Part shown: piece after piece, positions 1 through 8,112 of the stretch
Position numbering within the stretch: position 1 is the first letter of the stretch
How the letters are laid out: the number at the start of each line of letters is the position of its first letter
From: Corynebacterium sp. UBA2622
GTDB lineage: Bacteria > Actinomycetota > Actinomycetes > Mycobacteriales > Mycobacteriaceae
Direction: 5' to 3'
DNA: 64,000 bases
NCBI RefSeq assembly: GCF_002339505.1
Contig: NZ_DDJO01000002.1
Location: 130,125 to 194,124, forward strand
Notes under the pieces: model-generated
Told to the model about the DNA's origin: nothing
Databases searched by the model: none
Seen by the model: the letters and a program-made list of their open reading frames with translations, nothing else
Translations under genes and position numbers: made by a program

Positions 1-150
1 GTTGCCGGCCTTGTCCCCGTCATCGGTACCGCGGGCGGCGGAGCGCTTGGCCTCCTCGGAGGCGGTGGTGACGGGGGTCGCGGAGGAGGACCCGCGCAGC
101 TGACGCTTGCCGGTCGGCCGCGCCGGATTCTGTGCATTCGGATTTGTCAC
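1..150 (-). CDS. secE: SecE, preprotein translocase subunit (5' part only)
   Basis: The reverse strand reads VTNPNAQNPARPTGKRQLRG and continues as a Ser/Thr/Ala/Asp-rich stretch to the window edge. This is 50 codons of the hydrophilic N-terminal extension typical of actinobacterial SecE; the membrane segment lies outside the window. The GTG start at 148-150 has GAGGAG just upstream. SecE is an essential subunit of the SecYEG channel in the cytoplasmic membrane. The tRNA-Trp gene immediately upstream on the same strand is the usual corynebacterial arrangement and supports the call, which rests on context and N-terminal composition because the conserved domain is not visible. Confidence 0.82.
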   Translation of the reverse strand, partial: MTNPNAQNPARPTGKRQLRGSSSATPVTTASEEAKRSAARGTDDGDKAGN

Positions 151-173
151 AGCTCTCCTCTTGCTAAAAGTCT

Positions 174-249
174 TGGCAGGGGCGACAGGACTCGAACCTG
201 CAACCGACGGTTTTGGAGACCGTTGCGCTACCAATTGTGCCACGCCCCT
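174..249 (-). tRNA. trpT: tRNA-Trp (CCA)
   Basis: A full cloverleaf can be folded on the minus strand: acceptor AGGGGCG/CGCCCCT, anticodon loop with CCA, T-loop GGTTCGAATCC. The 3' CCA is encoded (174-176). The gene sits about 25 nt upstream of secE and is probably cotranscribed with it. Confidence 0.97.
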
Positions 250-314
250 AGAGCACTGCCCGTGAGCAGTACGCCTACCCTACCACGGACGCCGGGGCGC
301 CCAGTTCAGGTGAG

Positions 315-386
315 TAGCGATGGAGAGAATTGAACTCTCGACACAGCGATTATGAGTCGCTTGCTCTACCACTGAGCTACACCGCC
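315..386 (-). tRNA. tRNA-Met (CAT), elongator type
   Basis: The minus strand folds into a cloverleaf with acceptor GGCGGTG/CATCGCT, D-arm GCTC...GAGC and anticodon loop CTCATAA. The anticodon is CAT. The acceptor starts with a normal first pair (G-U) and lacks the unpaired first base of initiator tRNA, so elongator Met is preferred. A lysidine-modified tRNA-Ile(CAT) cannot be wholly excluded by eye. CCA is not encoded; the end points may shift by one base. Confidence 0.9.
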
Positions 387-420
387 CTGTGCTTGCGCGC
401 GTGCACGCGGCAAACAACAG

Positions 421-493
421 AGCCCCCTATCAGAATCGAACTGATGACCTTTTCCTTACCATGGAAACGCTCTGCCGACTGAGCTAAGGGGGC
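421..493 (-). tRNA. tRNA-Thr (GGT)
   Basis: The acceptor arms GCCCCCT and AGGGGGC pair perfectly, the D-arm is GCTC...GAGC, the anticodon loop ATGGTAA gives GGT, and the T-arm is ATCAG TTCGATT CTGAT. The length is 73 nt and CCA is not encoded. Confidence 0.97.
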
Positions 494-543
494 ACAGCCT
501 CTAAGTTGTGGGCCTTGCAGCCCGCTCCGTTGAAGCCTTGAAA

Positions 544-573
544 AGATTAACCCAACACACATTTGGAACACAA
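544..573 (-). promoter_or_regulatory. Candidate promoter for tRNA-Thr-Met-Trp-secE
   Basis: On the minus strand TTGTGT (568-573) and TAATCT (544-549) are separated by 18 nt, about 50 nt upstream of the tRNA-Thr 5' end. It lies downstream of the hairpin that follows tRNA-Tyr, so the three distal tRNAs and secE may have their own start. Read by eye only. Confidence 0.5.
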
Positions 574-669
574 ATCCGCAGGAAGGCAATGATTTTCCCG
601 TGCGCGGAGCCGTCGCACGACACCCCCTCCCCCGCACCGGAATCCGCACGCGGCGCCGACCGGAAACGG

Positions 670-702
670 CGAAACCCGCCACCGTGGAGGTGACGGGTTT
701 CG
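670..702 (-). terminator. Hairpin terminator after tRNA-Tyr
   Basis: CGAAACCCGTCACC pairs with GGTGGCGGGTTTCG (one G-U pair) around a 5-nt loop, starting 8 nt after the tRNA-Tyr 3' end. There is no strong T tract, so termination may be partial. Confidence 0.6.
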
Positions 703-709
703 GTGTCTG

Positions 710-791
710 TGCCAGGTAGAAGATTCGAACTTCTGAAGGCAATGCCGGCGGATTTACAGTCCGCTCCCTTTGGCCGCTCGGGCAACCTGGC
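710..791 (-). tRNA. tRNA-Tyr (GTA)
   Basis: This is a class II tRNA of 82 nt on the minus strand. The acceptor GCCAGGT/ACCTGGC pairs perfectly, the anticodon loop CTGTAAA contains GTA, a long variable arm is present, and the T-loop is TTCGAAT. It is the first gene of the tRNA group in the direction of transcription. Confidence 0.96.
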
Positions 792-813
792 GAGCACGTA
801 ACGTGCGAGGGAT

Positions 814-841
814 ACTTTACAACACCCCGGGCGCAAATCAA
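814..841 (-). promoter_or_regulatory. Promoter of the tRNA-Tyr gene
   Basis: On the minus strand TTGATT (836-841) and TAAAGT (814-819) are 16 nt apart, about 23 nt upstream of the tRNA 5' end. Both hexamers are close to the vegetative sigma consensus. Confidence 0.6.
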
Positions 842-866
842 CAAATCGGCAGTTCAGGACGCCGAA

Positions 867-1883
867 TCAGCCGACGCGCTCCACGGTGTAGGCGGAGAGC
901 TGTCGCAGGGCGCGGTTGGCCGGGATGTCCGGCAGCCCGTCGAGCTGCTCCTCCGCGGTGGCGAGGTAGCGGTGGACGTCGGCAAGCGCGCGCTCGCGCC
1001 CGTCGGTCTGGGCGATGAGCTCGAGGGCTCGCGCGACGTCCGCGTCACTCGCGAGCGGGCCCGTGAGCAGACCTCGCAGCTCCTCGCCGGCGGGCGAGTC
1101 GTGACGCAGGGCGTAGAGCACGGGCAGGGTGAACACGCCTTCGCGAAGGTCGGTGCCGGGGACCTTGCCCGACTCCGTGGGCGAGGAGAAGATGTCGATG
1201 ATGTCGTCAACGATCTGGAAAACCATCCCGATCGCCCCGCCCAGCCTCTCGCAGCGCTCCACGATCTCGTCCCCGGCGCCCGCGTTGCGCGAGCCGAGGT
1301 AGGCGGCGGAGGCGATGAGCACGCCCGTCTTCTCCTCGATGACCTTGAGGTAATGCTCGACCGGGTCACCACCGCGCGCCCCGACCGTCTCGCGCATCTG
1401 GCCCGTTACCAGCTCGGCGAAGGTGTCCGCGAAGTGGCGGACGGTGTCGGTGTTGATCTCGCTCATCAACCGGGAGGCATGGGCGAAGAGGATGTCCCCC
1501 GCAAGGATGGCCACGGTGTTGCCCCACCGGTGGTTGGCCGATTCCACGCCGCGGCGGCGGGCGGCCTCGTCCATCACATCGTCGTGGTAGAGGGTGGCCA
1601 GGTGCACCATCTCCGTGATGGCCGCCCCCTTGACCACGTTCTCCGCTCCCGGCTCGGGGCCGAACTCGCTGCACAGCAGCGCCACGAGGGGGCGGAAACG
1701 CTTGCCCCCCGCCTTGACCAGGTGGGTGACCTTGTCGGTGACGAAGTCCTCGCCCACCGAGAGCCGCTCGTACAGCAGGTCCTCAACCCGGCCCATGCCC
1801 TCTCCGATGCGGGCGGTCAGGTCCGCGTCCCCGAGTTGCATGGTGAACTCGTGGGGCGCTGACGGTGGGCTGCCGTTGGTCAT
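867..1883 (-). CDS. ispB: Long-chain polyprenyl diphosphate synthase (menaquinone side chain)
   Basis: A 338-residue trans-isoprenyl diphosphate synthase. GGKRFRP is at residues 59-65, the first aspartate-rich motif DDVMD at 101-105 and the second DDIID at 226-230, with the following DIF. These bind Mg-diphosphate of the allylic substrate and IPP. The divergent menaquinone reductase gene and the nearby menG argue that the product is the menaquinone prenyl chain, as for GrcC1 and HepT-type enzymes; chain length cannot be read from the sequence. The ATG at 1883 was chosen over a longer open frame because it begins the family-like N-terminus and is preceded by AAGGAC. Cytosolic. Confidence 0.9.
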   Translation of the reverse strand: MTNGSPPSAPHEFTMQLGDADLTARIGEGMGRVEDLLYERLSVGEDFVTDKVTHLVKAGGKRFRPLVALLCSEFGPEPGAENVVKGAAITEMVHLATLYHDDVMDEAARRRGVESANHRWGNTVAILAGDILFAHASRLMSEINTDTVRHFADTFAELVTGQMRETVGARGGDPVEHYLKVIEEKTGVLIASAAYLGSRNAGAGDEIVERCERLGGAIGMVFQIVDDIIDIFSSPTESGKVPGTDLREGVFTLPVLYALRHDSPAGEELRGLLTGPLASDADVARALELIAQTDGRERALADVHRYLATAEEQLDGLPDIPANRALRQLSAYTVERVG

Positions 1884-2036
1884 CGGTGACGTCCTTGCAG
1901 GTCGATTGGCCTTCCCGGGGCGATGGGGCATCGCCGAGGGCGATTGAATTTCGCACTCAACCGTAACCCACCTGCGCGGGGCCGCGCAGCAGCGGGTGGC
2001 AAATGGCGTGGTGGTGCTGTGCCACAATGGTTCACC

Positions 2037-3272
2037 GTGAACAGCAGCTGGGATGTCTTGGTCGTGGGCGCCGGCCCCTCCGGTTCGGCCGCGGCGGTGG
2101 CCGCGCAGAGGGCGGGCCTGGACACGCTGCTTATCGACGCCCAGCCGGCCAACCGCGACAAGACATGCGGTGACGGCCTCACTCCACGCGCCGTCCACGC
2201 GCTGCGCACCCTCGGCCTGGACCACGTGCTGCCGGCGTACCGCAACCGCGGCCTGAAGCTGCACGGTTACGGCGGCGCCCTCACCGCCCCCTGGCCGGAG
2301 GGCCGCTACGGCACCGAGGGGTCCGCCAGCCCGCGCGCGCACTTCGATGCCGCCCTGGTCGCGGAGGCCGAGAAGGCGGGTGCAACGGTGTGGCACGACT
2401 GCCCCGCCACCGGCGTGGACCTGACGGGCGGTGCGATCTCCTCGGTGGCGACCCCGCGCGGCGAGGTGTCCCCGCGGTGGGTCATGGTCGCCGACGGCGT
2501 GCGCTCTCCCTTCGGCAAACTCCTCGGGCGCACCTGGCACCGCGGCGAGGTGTACGGCATCGCCGCGCGCTCGTACTGCACCTCCCCGCACGCCGGGGAG
2601 CCGTGGATGCACTCCCACGTGGAGCTGCGCGACGATGACGGTTCCATCCAGCCGGGGTACGGCTGGATCTTCCCCCTGGGCGAACCCGGCGGCGGGGAGG
2701 GATTGGTCAACCTCGGTTGCGGTGCGCTGTCCACCCAGGCGCGCCCGGCGAAAGTGAACACCAAGAAGCTGCTCGCCCAGTACGCCGAGCAGCAGCGCGG
2801 GACGTGGGGACTGGGACCGGCCACCGGGGTGACGAGCGCCCTTCTGCCGATGGGCGGGGCCGTCTCGAACGTGGCGGGGCCCAACTGGGCCCTCATCGGC
2901 GATGCCGCCGCCTGCGTCAACCCGCTCAACGGCGAGGGCATCGACTACGGGCTGGAGACGGCCGTCATGGCCGTCGACCTGATCCGCCGGGGCCGCGACC
3001 TCACACTGGCCTGGCCCGACCAGCTGCGCCGCTCCTACGGGGAGGCGTTCGTGCTCGCCCGCACCGCGGCGCGGCTGCTCACCTACCCGCGGTTCCTTCC
3101 GCTGGCGGGGCCGGTGGCGCTGCGGGGGCCCGTCGGAAAGCGGATCATGCCCGCGGCCGCGCGGTTGATGGGCAACCTCGTGACGGACGAGGACCGCGAC
3201 CTCATCTCGCGGGCGTGGCGCGCGGCATCGCGAATCGCCCCGGTCAAGGCCCCCCTCTGGGACGCCGCCTGA
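2037..3272 (+). CDS. menJ: Menaquinone reductase MenJ-like FAD oxidoreductase
   Basis: A 411-residue geranylgeranyl-reductase family flavoprotein. GAGPSG at residues 11-16 is the dinucleotide-binding loop, and IGDAAACVNPLNGEG near residue 285 is the second FAD motif. In mycobacteria the homologue next to the prenyl synthase saturates one isoprene of menaquinone (MK-9(II-H2)). The same head-to-head neighbourhood with a prenyl synthase and menG supports that role. The GTG at 2037 was chosen because the flavin motif follows at the expected distance; no ribosome binding site is seen and CACAAT lies 8 nt upstream, suggesting a leaderless mRNA. It ends 4 nt from the convergent menG stop. Confidence 0.85.
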   Translation: MNSSWDVLVVGAGPSGSAAAVAAQRAGLDTLLIDAQPANRDKTCGDGLTPRAVHALRTLGLDHVLPAYRNRGLKLHGYGGALTAPWPEGRYGTEGSASPRAHFDAALVAEAEKAGATVWHDCPATGVDLTGGAISSVATPRGEVSPRWVMVADGVRSPFGKLLGRTWHRGEVYGIAARSYCTSPHAGEPWMHSHVELRDDDGSIQPGYGWIFPLGEPGGGEGLVNLGCGALSTQARPAKVNTKKLLAQYAEQQRGTWGLGPATGVTSALLPMGGAVSNVAGPNWALIGDAAACVNPLNGEGIDYGLETAVMAVDLIRRGRDLTLAWPDQLRRSYGEAFVLARTAARLLTYPRFLPLAGPVALRGPVGKRIMPAAARLMGNLVTDEDRDLISRAWRAASRIAPVKAPLWDAA

Positions 3273-3276
3273 GGGA

Positions 3277-3963
3277 TCAGGGCTTCACGGCGCTGTGCAG
3301 CGCGACGATGCCGAGGGAGAGGTTCCGCCAGCCGGCGTCGTCCCAGCCGTTGCGGTTGATCGCGGCGGCGAGCTGCTCCTGGTTCGGCCACGCGCGGATG
3401 GACTCGGCGAGGTACTCGTAGGCCTCCGGGTTGGAGGAGAACACCTTGGCCACCAGCGGCAGGGCGCGCGGGAGGTATTCCTTGTAGACGGTGCTGAACA
3501 CCGGCACGACCGGAGTGGAGAACTCGTTGACCGCCAGGCGCCCGCCCCGCTTGGTCACGCGCGCCATCTCGCGCAGGCCCGCCTCGAAGTCGTGGACGTT
3601 GCGCAGCCCGTAGGAGATGGTGACGGCGTCGAAGGTCTCGTCCGCGAAGGGAAGGTGCATCGCATCCCCGACTACCTTGGGCACGTCGCGCCCGCTTCCG
3701 GCGGCGAGCATTCCCTGGGAGAAGTCGCAGGCCACGACCCATGCCCCGGACTTTGACAGCTCCACGGTGGAGACGGCGGTGCCCGCGGCGAGGTCCAGAA
3801 CCTTCTCGCCGGGGCGGAGGTTGAGGCGCTCGCGGGTGCGGCGGCGCCAGTACCTGTCCAGGCCGAACGACAGCACGGTGTTGGTGATGTCGTACTTGCT
3901 GCCCACCGCGTCAAACATCCCCGCGACGTCGAAGGGCTTCTTCTCCAGGTCTGCCTTGGCCAT
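3277..3963 (-). CDS. menG: Demethylmenaquinone methyltransferase MenG/UbiE
   Basis: A 228-residue class I SAM methyltransferase catalysing the last methylation of menaquinone. The UbiE signature YDITNTVLSFGLDRYWR is at residues 24-40, SAM motif I LDLAAGT at about 56-62, and the ISYGLRNVHD signature later. The ATG at 3963 was preferred over an in-frame TTG nine bases upstream; TAAGCT lies about 6 nt before it, so a leaderless transcript is likely. The mannosyltransferase gene ends 18 nt upstream on the same strand. Confidence 0.93.
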   Translation of the reverse strand: MAKADLEKKPFDVAGMFDAVGSKYDITNTVLSFGLDRYWRRRTRERLNLRPGEKVLDLAAGTAVSTVELSKSGAWVVACDFSQGMLAAGSGRDVPKVVGDAMHLPFADETFDAVTISYGLRNVHDFEAGLREMARVTKRGGRLAVNEFSTPVVPVFSTVYKEYLPRALPLVAKVFSSNPEAYEYLAESIRAWPNQEQLAAAINRNGWDDAGWRNLSLGIVALHSAVKP

Positions 3964-3981
3964 GGGGGCCAAGCTTACAGG

Positions 3982-5208
3982 CTAGGCGGTGCGCGACCGG
4001 CCGGGCCTGGCGGAGCGGGCGGCGCCCGCCGTCTTCTGGGCCCAGCCCGGTACCGCGAAGCGGTGCCCGAAGAGGGACACGGTGCCGCGGTTGTAGCCGC
4101 GGATGGCCTCCCCGTAGTAGTCCAGCAGCTGGCCGCAGAGCGAGTCCCAGGTCTTGTCCGCCACGGACTCGCGGGCGTTGTCCCGCAGCTCGGCGTGGCG
4201 GACGTCGTCCAGGAGGTACTTCACGGCATCCGGGAGGTTGTGGGTGAAGGTATCCACGTCGAGGAGCAGGCCGTTGTAACCCTCCTGGATGAGGTCGATC
4301 GGCCCCCCGGCGCGCGGCCCGATGGTGGGCACGCCGCTCGCCTGCGCCTCCTGGATGGCCTGGCAGAACGTCTCGAACTCCCCGGTGTGCACGAAGAGGT
4401 CCAGGCTGGCGTACGCGCGCGCAAGCTGCTGGCCGCCGAGGGCGCCGGTGAACACCGCGTTGGGGAGCGTCTCCTGCAGGCAGGCGCGCTCGGGCCCGTC
4501 ACCGACGACGACCAGTTGCACGTTGGGGTCCTCGACCAGCGGGGCCAGGCGGTGCACGCCCTTCTCGGCGGCGAGGCGCCCGACGAAACCGACGATCTTC
4601 TTCTTCCCCGTCGGGTCCCACTGGCGGCGCAGCATCTCGGAGCGCTTGGAGGGGTGGAACAGCTCCGTGTCCACACCCCGGCCCCAGTGGCGGACGTTCT
4701 TCACGCCGTGCGCCTCCAACTGCCGGATCGCCTCGGAGGAGGGTGCCAGGGTGATCTCGCAGCGGTTGTGCACGTTGCGGGTCCACTCCCACGCCATGCT
4801 GGCCAGGACGGAAAGCTGGTACTGGGTGGCGAAACCCGCAACGTCCGTCTGGTAGAGCGCCACCGCCGGGATGCGCATCTGCAGGGCCGCGAAAGCCCCC
4901 GCGCCACCGAGAACGAAGGGGCTGGCCAGGTGCACGACGTCCGGTTTGAACGCGCTGAGCGCGTTGATCACGGAGGCCGTGGGCACGCCGATGGGAAGCG
5001 AATCCACCAGCGGGATCATCACGGTGGGCACGCGGACGATCTCGAACCCGAGGTACTCGGGGATCTCCTCCTGGAAGGCCCGGGCGCCCGGCGCGACGAC
5101 GATCGCCTCGTGGCCGTGCGCGTGCAGGTGCTCCAGAACCCGGAGAACCGAGTTGGTCACTCCGTTGACGTTGGGAAGAAAGGACTCCGCGACGATGGCG
5201 ACACGCAT
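3982..5208 (-). CDS. mgtA: GT4 alpha-mannosyltransferase, MgtA type
   Basis: A 408-residue GT-B glycosyltransferase. The N-terminus AIVAESFLPNVNGVTNS and the C-terminal FVGRLAAEKGVHRL and ETFCQAIQEAQASGVP (the E-x7-E nucleotide-sugar motif) match GDP-mannose-dependent mannosyltransferases. In Corynebacterium glutamicum the gene at this position (between menG and the DUF3592/menD genes) is MgtA, which mannosylates the glucuronosyl-diacylglycerol anchor of lipomannan-B. The ATG at 5208 gives the family N-terminus, with GGAAGG about 10 nt upstream. It probably acts on the inner leaflet of the membrane. Confidence 0.85.
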   Translation of the reverse strand: MRVAIVAESFLPNVNGVTNSVLRVLEHLHAHGHEAIVVAPGARAFQEEIPEYLGFEIVRVPTVMIPLVDSLPIGVPTASVINALSAFKPDVVHLASPFVLGGAGAFAALQMRIPAVALYQTDVAGFATQYQLSVLASMAWEWTRNVHNRCEITLAPSSEAIRQLEAHGVKNVRHWGRGVDTELFHPSKRSEMLRRQWDPTGKKKIVGFVGRLAAEKGVHRLAPLVEDPNVQLVVVGDGPERACLQETLPNAVFTGALGGQQLARAYASLDLFVHTGEFETFCQAIQEAQASGVPTIGPRAGGPIDLIQEGYNGLLLDVDTFTHNLPDAVKYLLDDVRHAELRDNARESVADKTWDSLCGQLLDYYGEAIRGYNRGTVSLFGHRFAVPGWAQKTAGAARSARPGRSRTA

Positions 5209-5276
5209 GGGTTGAAACCTTCCACACCTGCTCAAAAGGACAGTGCACGGGGAGAGAACTCCCCGTTAATTTCTCT

Positions 5277-5729
5277 TTACGCTAGCGTAACCCCGCCCCG
5301 GCGGACGGAGTGGCGGGCGGAGCTTCCGCCGAAGGCCCGCCCCACCGCGAACCACGCCGCGGCCGCCAGCACGGTGGCGGCGGCGGCCACCGAAAAGGCG
5401 GGCACCAGCGAGAGGGTCCACCCGCGCCCCTCCACCTTCACCAGGTCCGGGTCGGACTTGGCGTAGGTCACCCACACGCGCTGCCCCTCCCCGAGGTCCG
5501 TCGGGTAGAGCAGGCCGTGCTTCGGGGAGTGGTAACGGCCCTGCTCGTCCTGGTACTCGGCGGAGGTGCGCAACCGGCTCACCCCGGTCACCGTGGCCAT
5601 CCCCCGGCCGGGGTCGGCCATGATGCGTGCGTCGTTGAGCGCCGGGCCCACGACCATCGCCACCGCCGCCAGCAGCGCGCAGAGGTACAAACCCGCCACG
5701 AGCTGCAGGAGGCGGCGTTTCGGGATCAC
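5277..5729 (-). CDS. DUF3592-like membrane protein
   Basis: A 150-residue protein with one N-terminal hydrophobic helix (about residues 8-30), a soluble middle that includes Y-x-D-E-Q-G-R-Y-H and VWVTYAKSDPD, and a second helix near 110-130. This is the DUF3592 layout with an extracytoplasmic beta-rich middle. The start overlaps the menD stop by 4 nt (ATGA), so it is translationally coupled to menD. An equivalent gene follows menD in other Corynebacteriales; function unknown. Confidence 0.75.
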   Translation of the reverse strand: MIPKRRLLQLVAGLYLCALLAAVAMVVGPALNDARIMADPGRGMATVTGVSRLRTSAEYQDEQGRYHSPKHGLLYPTDLGEGQRVWVTYAKSDPDLVKVEGRGWTLSLVPAFSVAAAATVLAAAAWFAVGRAFGGSSARHSVRRGGVTLA

Positions 5730-7354
5730 CGCCGGAGCCTCTCGGCCAGGCCCCTGCGCGTGGCCCGCGTAGTCACCGCCTCGACGACGGTGACCGGGTC
5801 GGGGGTGGAGGTGACGTCGACAAGCGTCTCCACGAGCTCCGGAAGGGTCTCCGCCCTGCGGTAGGAGGTGCCGTACGCGAGCGCGAGCTTCTCGACGTCC
5901 ACCCCGTGCGGAGTGCCGAACGCCCGCTCGAAGTTCCCGCGGACCGCGTCGGAACCGACCTCGAGCGTCTCGAAGATGCCGCCTCCGTCGTCGTTGGCCA
6001 CGACGATGGTCAGGTTGCCGGGGCGGCGTTCCCCGGGCCCGATGACGAGACCGGAGGAATCGTGGAGGAAGGTCAGGTCGCCCATGAGCGCGACGGTGCG
6101 CGGGGCGCGGATTTCCCCCGGTTCGAGCGCCTGGGTGGCCAGCGCGACACCGACGGCCTGGGAGACGGTGCCGTCAATGCCGGCCGCGCCCCGGGCGCTG
6201 TAGGTGGGCACCCCGTCGAAGGGCAGGCCGACGAAGCTGGCGTCGCGCACCGGGTTGGACGAGCCGAGGACCAGCGTGTCCCCCACCCCCAGGGTGTCCG
6301 CGACTGCGGCCGCGACGTGCAGGCCGGTGAAGCCGAACTGCGCGTCCGCGAGAGCGTCGCGAACGGTTTCGGCGCCGACCTCCCCGGCGGCCCCACAGAT
6401 TTTCAGCCAGGCGTCGCGGGGCTGGCCGGTGGCGTTGACGCGGCTGCCCCGGCGCGTGGGCCGCCCGGTGAAGATGTCGGTGCGGCTCAGGCCGATGACC
6501 TCGATCTCCGGGTCCGCCAGGAGCGCCATGACGTCGCGGTGCAGGGTGGGGTGGCCCACCACGATGACCTGCTCCGGACGCGTCGAGGCGGAGAAGTCAC
6601 CGCCCTCGTGGCTGATGGCCACCTCCTTCTGGGCGAAGAAGCGGGCCGCCAGCGGGTGCACCTGGTGGAAGGGCGTGGGGGCGGTGGGCTCCGCGATCGT
6701 GGGCACGTGCTCCAGGCCGGGCACGTCCCACGCCTCGTCGCCGGTGATGACCAGGGTGTCGCGCGTGAGGTCCACGTCCACGGCGCCGTGGTCGAGCCAC
6801 GCCCGCCCGGAGGAGAGGCGCCCCGGCCCGACCGGGGCGGTGCGCGGGGCCCCCTCCGGCCCGGGCAGCTCCTCCGGGACCAGGGGCGTGTCCAGGGCGA
6901 CGTTGATGTGCACCTGGTCGGCCGCGAAGGAGATGGCGGAGGCGTCCTCGAGTGAGGCGACCTGCTGGGTCTGCGCGTACCGGCCGAAGATCCCCTGCTG
7001 CCAGATGGTCTGCGAGGCACCCGTGCCCACGAGGCGCGCGGGGCGGTCCGCGCTGACAATCGCGATGGGCGTGTGCGACATGCGCGCCTCCACCACGGCG
7101 GGCAGGGTGTTGGCGACGGCAGTGCCGGAGGTCATCACCACCGCGACGTGGCGGCGCTGCACGCGGGCCATGCCGAGGGCGGTGAAGGCGGCGGCACGCT
7201 CGTCGATGCGCACGTGGACGTTCAGGTCCCGGCGCGCGAGGAGGGCGTAGGCCAGCGGGGAGTTGCGCGAACCCGGGCACAGCACGACATCGGTGACGTT
7301 GTCCGCCACGATGCCGGCGACGCGGCGGGCGATGTCCATGGAGGTCTCCGACAC
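5726..7354 (-). CDS. menD: MenD, SEPHCHC synthase
   Basis: A 542-residue thiamine-diphosphate enzyme that joins 2-oxoglutarate to isochorismate in menaquinone synthesis. LCPGSRNSPLA near residue 25 starts the Pyr domain, GSSNPVRDA marks the middle domain, and GDLTFLHD followed about 25 residues later by NDDGGGIFE is the ThDP/Mg-binding PP domain. The GTG at 7354 lies 3 nt after the preceding stop; an ATG five codons in is an alternative. Length and motif order are normal for the family. Confidence 0.95.
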   Translation of the reverse strand: MSETSMDIARRVAGIVADNVTDVVLCPGSRNSPLAYALLARRDLNVHVRIDERAAAFTALGMARVQRRHVAVVMTSGTAVANTLPAVVEARMSHTPIAIVSADRPARLVGTGASQTIWQQGIFGRYAQTQQVASLEDASAISFAADQVHINVALDTPLVPEELPGPEGAPRTAPVGPGRLSSGRAWLDHGAVDVDLTRDTLVITGDEAWDVPGLEHVPTIAEPTAPTPFHQVHPLAARFFAQKEVAISHEGGDFSASTRPEQVIVVGHPTLHRDVMALLADPEIEVIGLSRTDIFTGRPTRRGSRVNATGQPRDAWLKICGAAGEVGAETVRDALADAQFGFTGLHVAAAVADTLGVGDTLVLGSSNPVRDASFVGLPFDGVPTYSARGAAGIDGTVSQAVGVALATQALEPGEIRAPRTVALMGDLTFLHDSSGLVIGPGERRPGNLTIVVANDDGGGIFETLEVGSDAVRGNFERAFGTPHGVDVEKLALAYGTSYRRAETLPELVETLVDVTSTPDPVTVVEAVTTRATRRGLAERLRR

Positions 7355-7357
7355 GGC

Positions 7358-7936
7358 CTACCCCTGCTGCCTGAGGTTGTCGACCCCGCCGAGGATCCCG
7401 TCGACGATGGAGCTCACGGCGCCGCCGACCTCCGGGGGGAGGTCCGTGGGGATCGCGGTGGGCAGGTCACTGGGCAGGGCGGGTGTGCTCGGGGCACCGG
7501 ACTGTCCGCCGCGGCCGAAGGGCAGGGTGCGGCGGCTCTCGGTGGTGGTCTGGGTGACCGTCTGCAGCTGCGTCTGGGTGACCGTGACGGTCTCGGGCAC
7601 ACGCTCGGCCTCACTGGCGGCGCTGCGCCAGAGGAACATGAACACCAGGGCCGCGGCGGTGGCGAGGGCCGCGACGATCCCCAGGGCCAGGGCTGGGCCG
7701 TTCGAGCGGTCGGGGTCCGGCTCAGGCTGCCCGTCGGCGTAGGCGGGCTCGTCCCAGGGGCCGTACTCCGGCGCCGCGTATTGCGGTCGCGGTGCCGGCT
7801 GGGCATCGTAGTGCGTGGGCGTGCTCTGCTGCCCGGGTTCCGGGAAGTACTGCCTGGGCCGCTCGCGGTGCGGCGGCTGGTCCACCGACTGCGGCTCCCA
7901 CCCAAACTGGCGGGTCTCGTCGTTGTTGGGGTTCAT
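7358..7936 (-). CDS. Single-pass membrane protein with Pro/Gln-rich cytoplasmic head
   Basis: A 192-residue protein I do not recognise. Residues 1-100 are hydrophilic and rich in Pro, Gln, Tyr and Asp, followed by one strong transmembrane helix (ALALGIVAALATAAALVFMFLW) and an extracytoplasmic tail rich in Thr, Pro and Gly. It heads the menD operon, with 3 nt between its stop and the menD GTG. TACCCT at 7943-7948 is 6 nt before the ATG, so the transcript is probably leaderless. Confidence 0.75.
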   Translation of the reverse strand: MNPNNDETRQFGWEPQSVDQPPHRERPRQYFPEPGQQSTPTHYDAQPAPRPQYAAPEYGPWDEPAYADGQPEPDPDRSNGPALALGIVAALATAAALVFMFLWRSAASEAERVPETVTVTQTQLQTVTQTTTESRRTLPFGRGGQSGAPSTPALPSDLPTAIPTDLPPEVGGAVSSIVDGILGGVDNLRQQG

Positions 7937-8006
7937 AGGGACAGGGTAGCGCGGCGGTCAAAGCACCCCGCCGCGCCGGGCGCGTGGGCGGGGTTCCCAC
8001 ATGAGC

Positions 8007-8081
8007 GCCTGTAAATGAGCGCCAGTCTGGTGAAACCCCGCGCCGTTGGAAAATCCACCAGACTGGCGCTCATTTACGGGC
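8007..8081. repeat. Long perfect inverted repeat between divergent genes
   Basis: The 22-base arm at 8011-8032 (begins gtaaatgagcgccag) is repeated exactly in reverse complement at 8056-8077, around a 23-nt spacer. The stem extends four more pairs outward with a single G-T, to 8007 and 8081. The unit ATGAGCGCC also occurs at 8001-8009 and 8015-8023 as a direct repeat. Predicted -10 boxes of the flanking divergent genes (7943-7948 and 8100-8105) lie outside it, so neither mRNA would carry the hairpin. It is not a terminator of either neighbour. Confidence 0.85.
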
Positions 8082-8112
8082 ACTCAACTGGAGCCGCGGT
8101 AGGATGGGGCCG

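Noticed and set aside
1884..2618. N-terminal extension of the prenyl synthase frame across menJ
   Set aside because: The extension is antisense to menJ and the family N-terminus begins at 1883.
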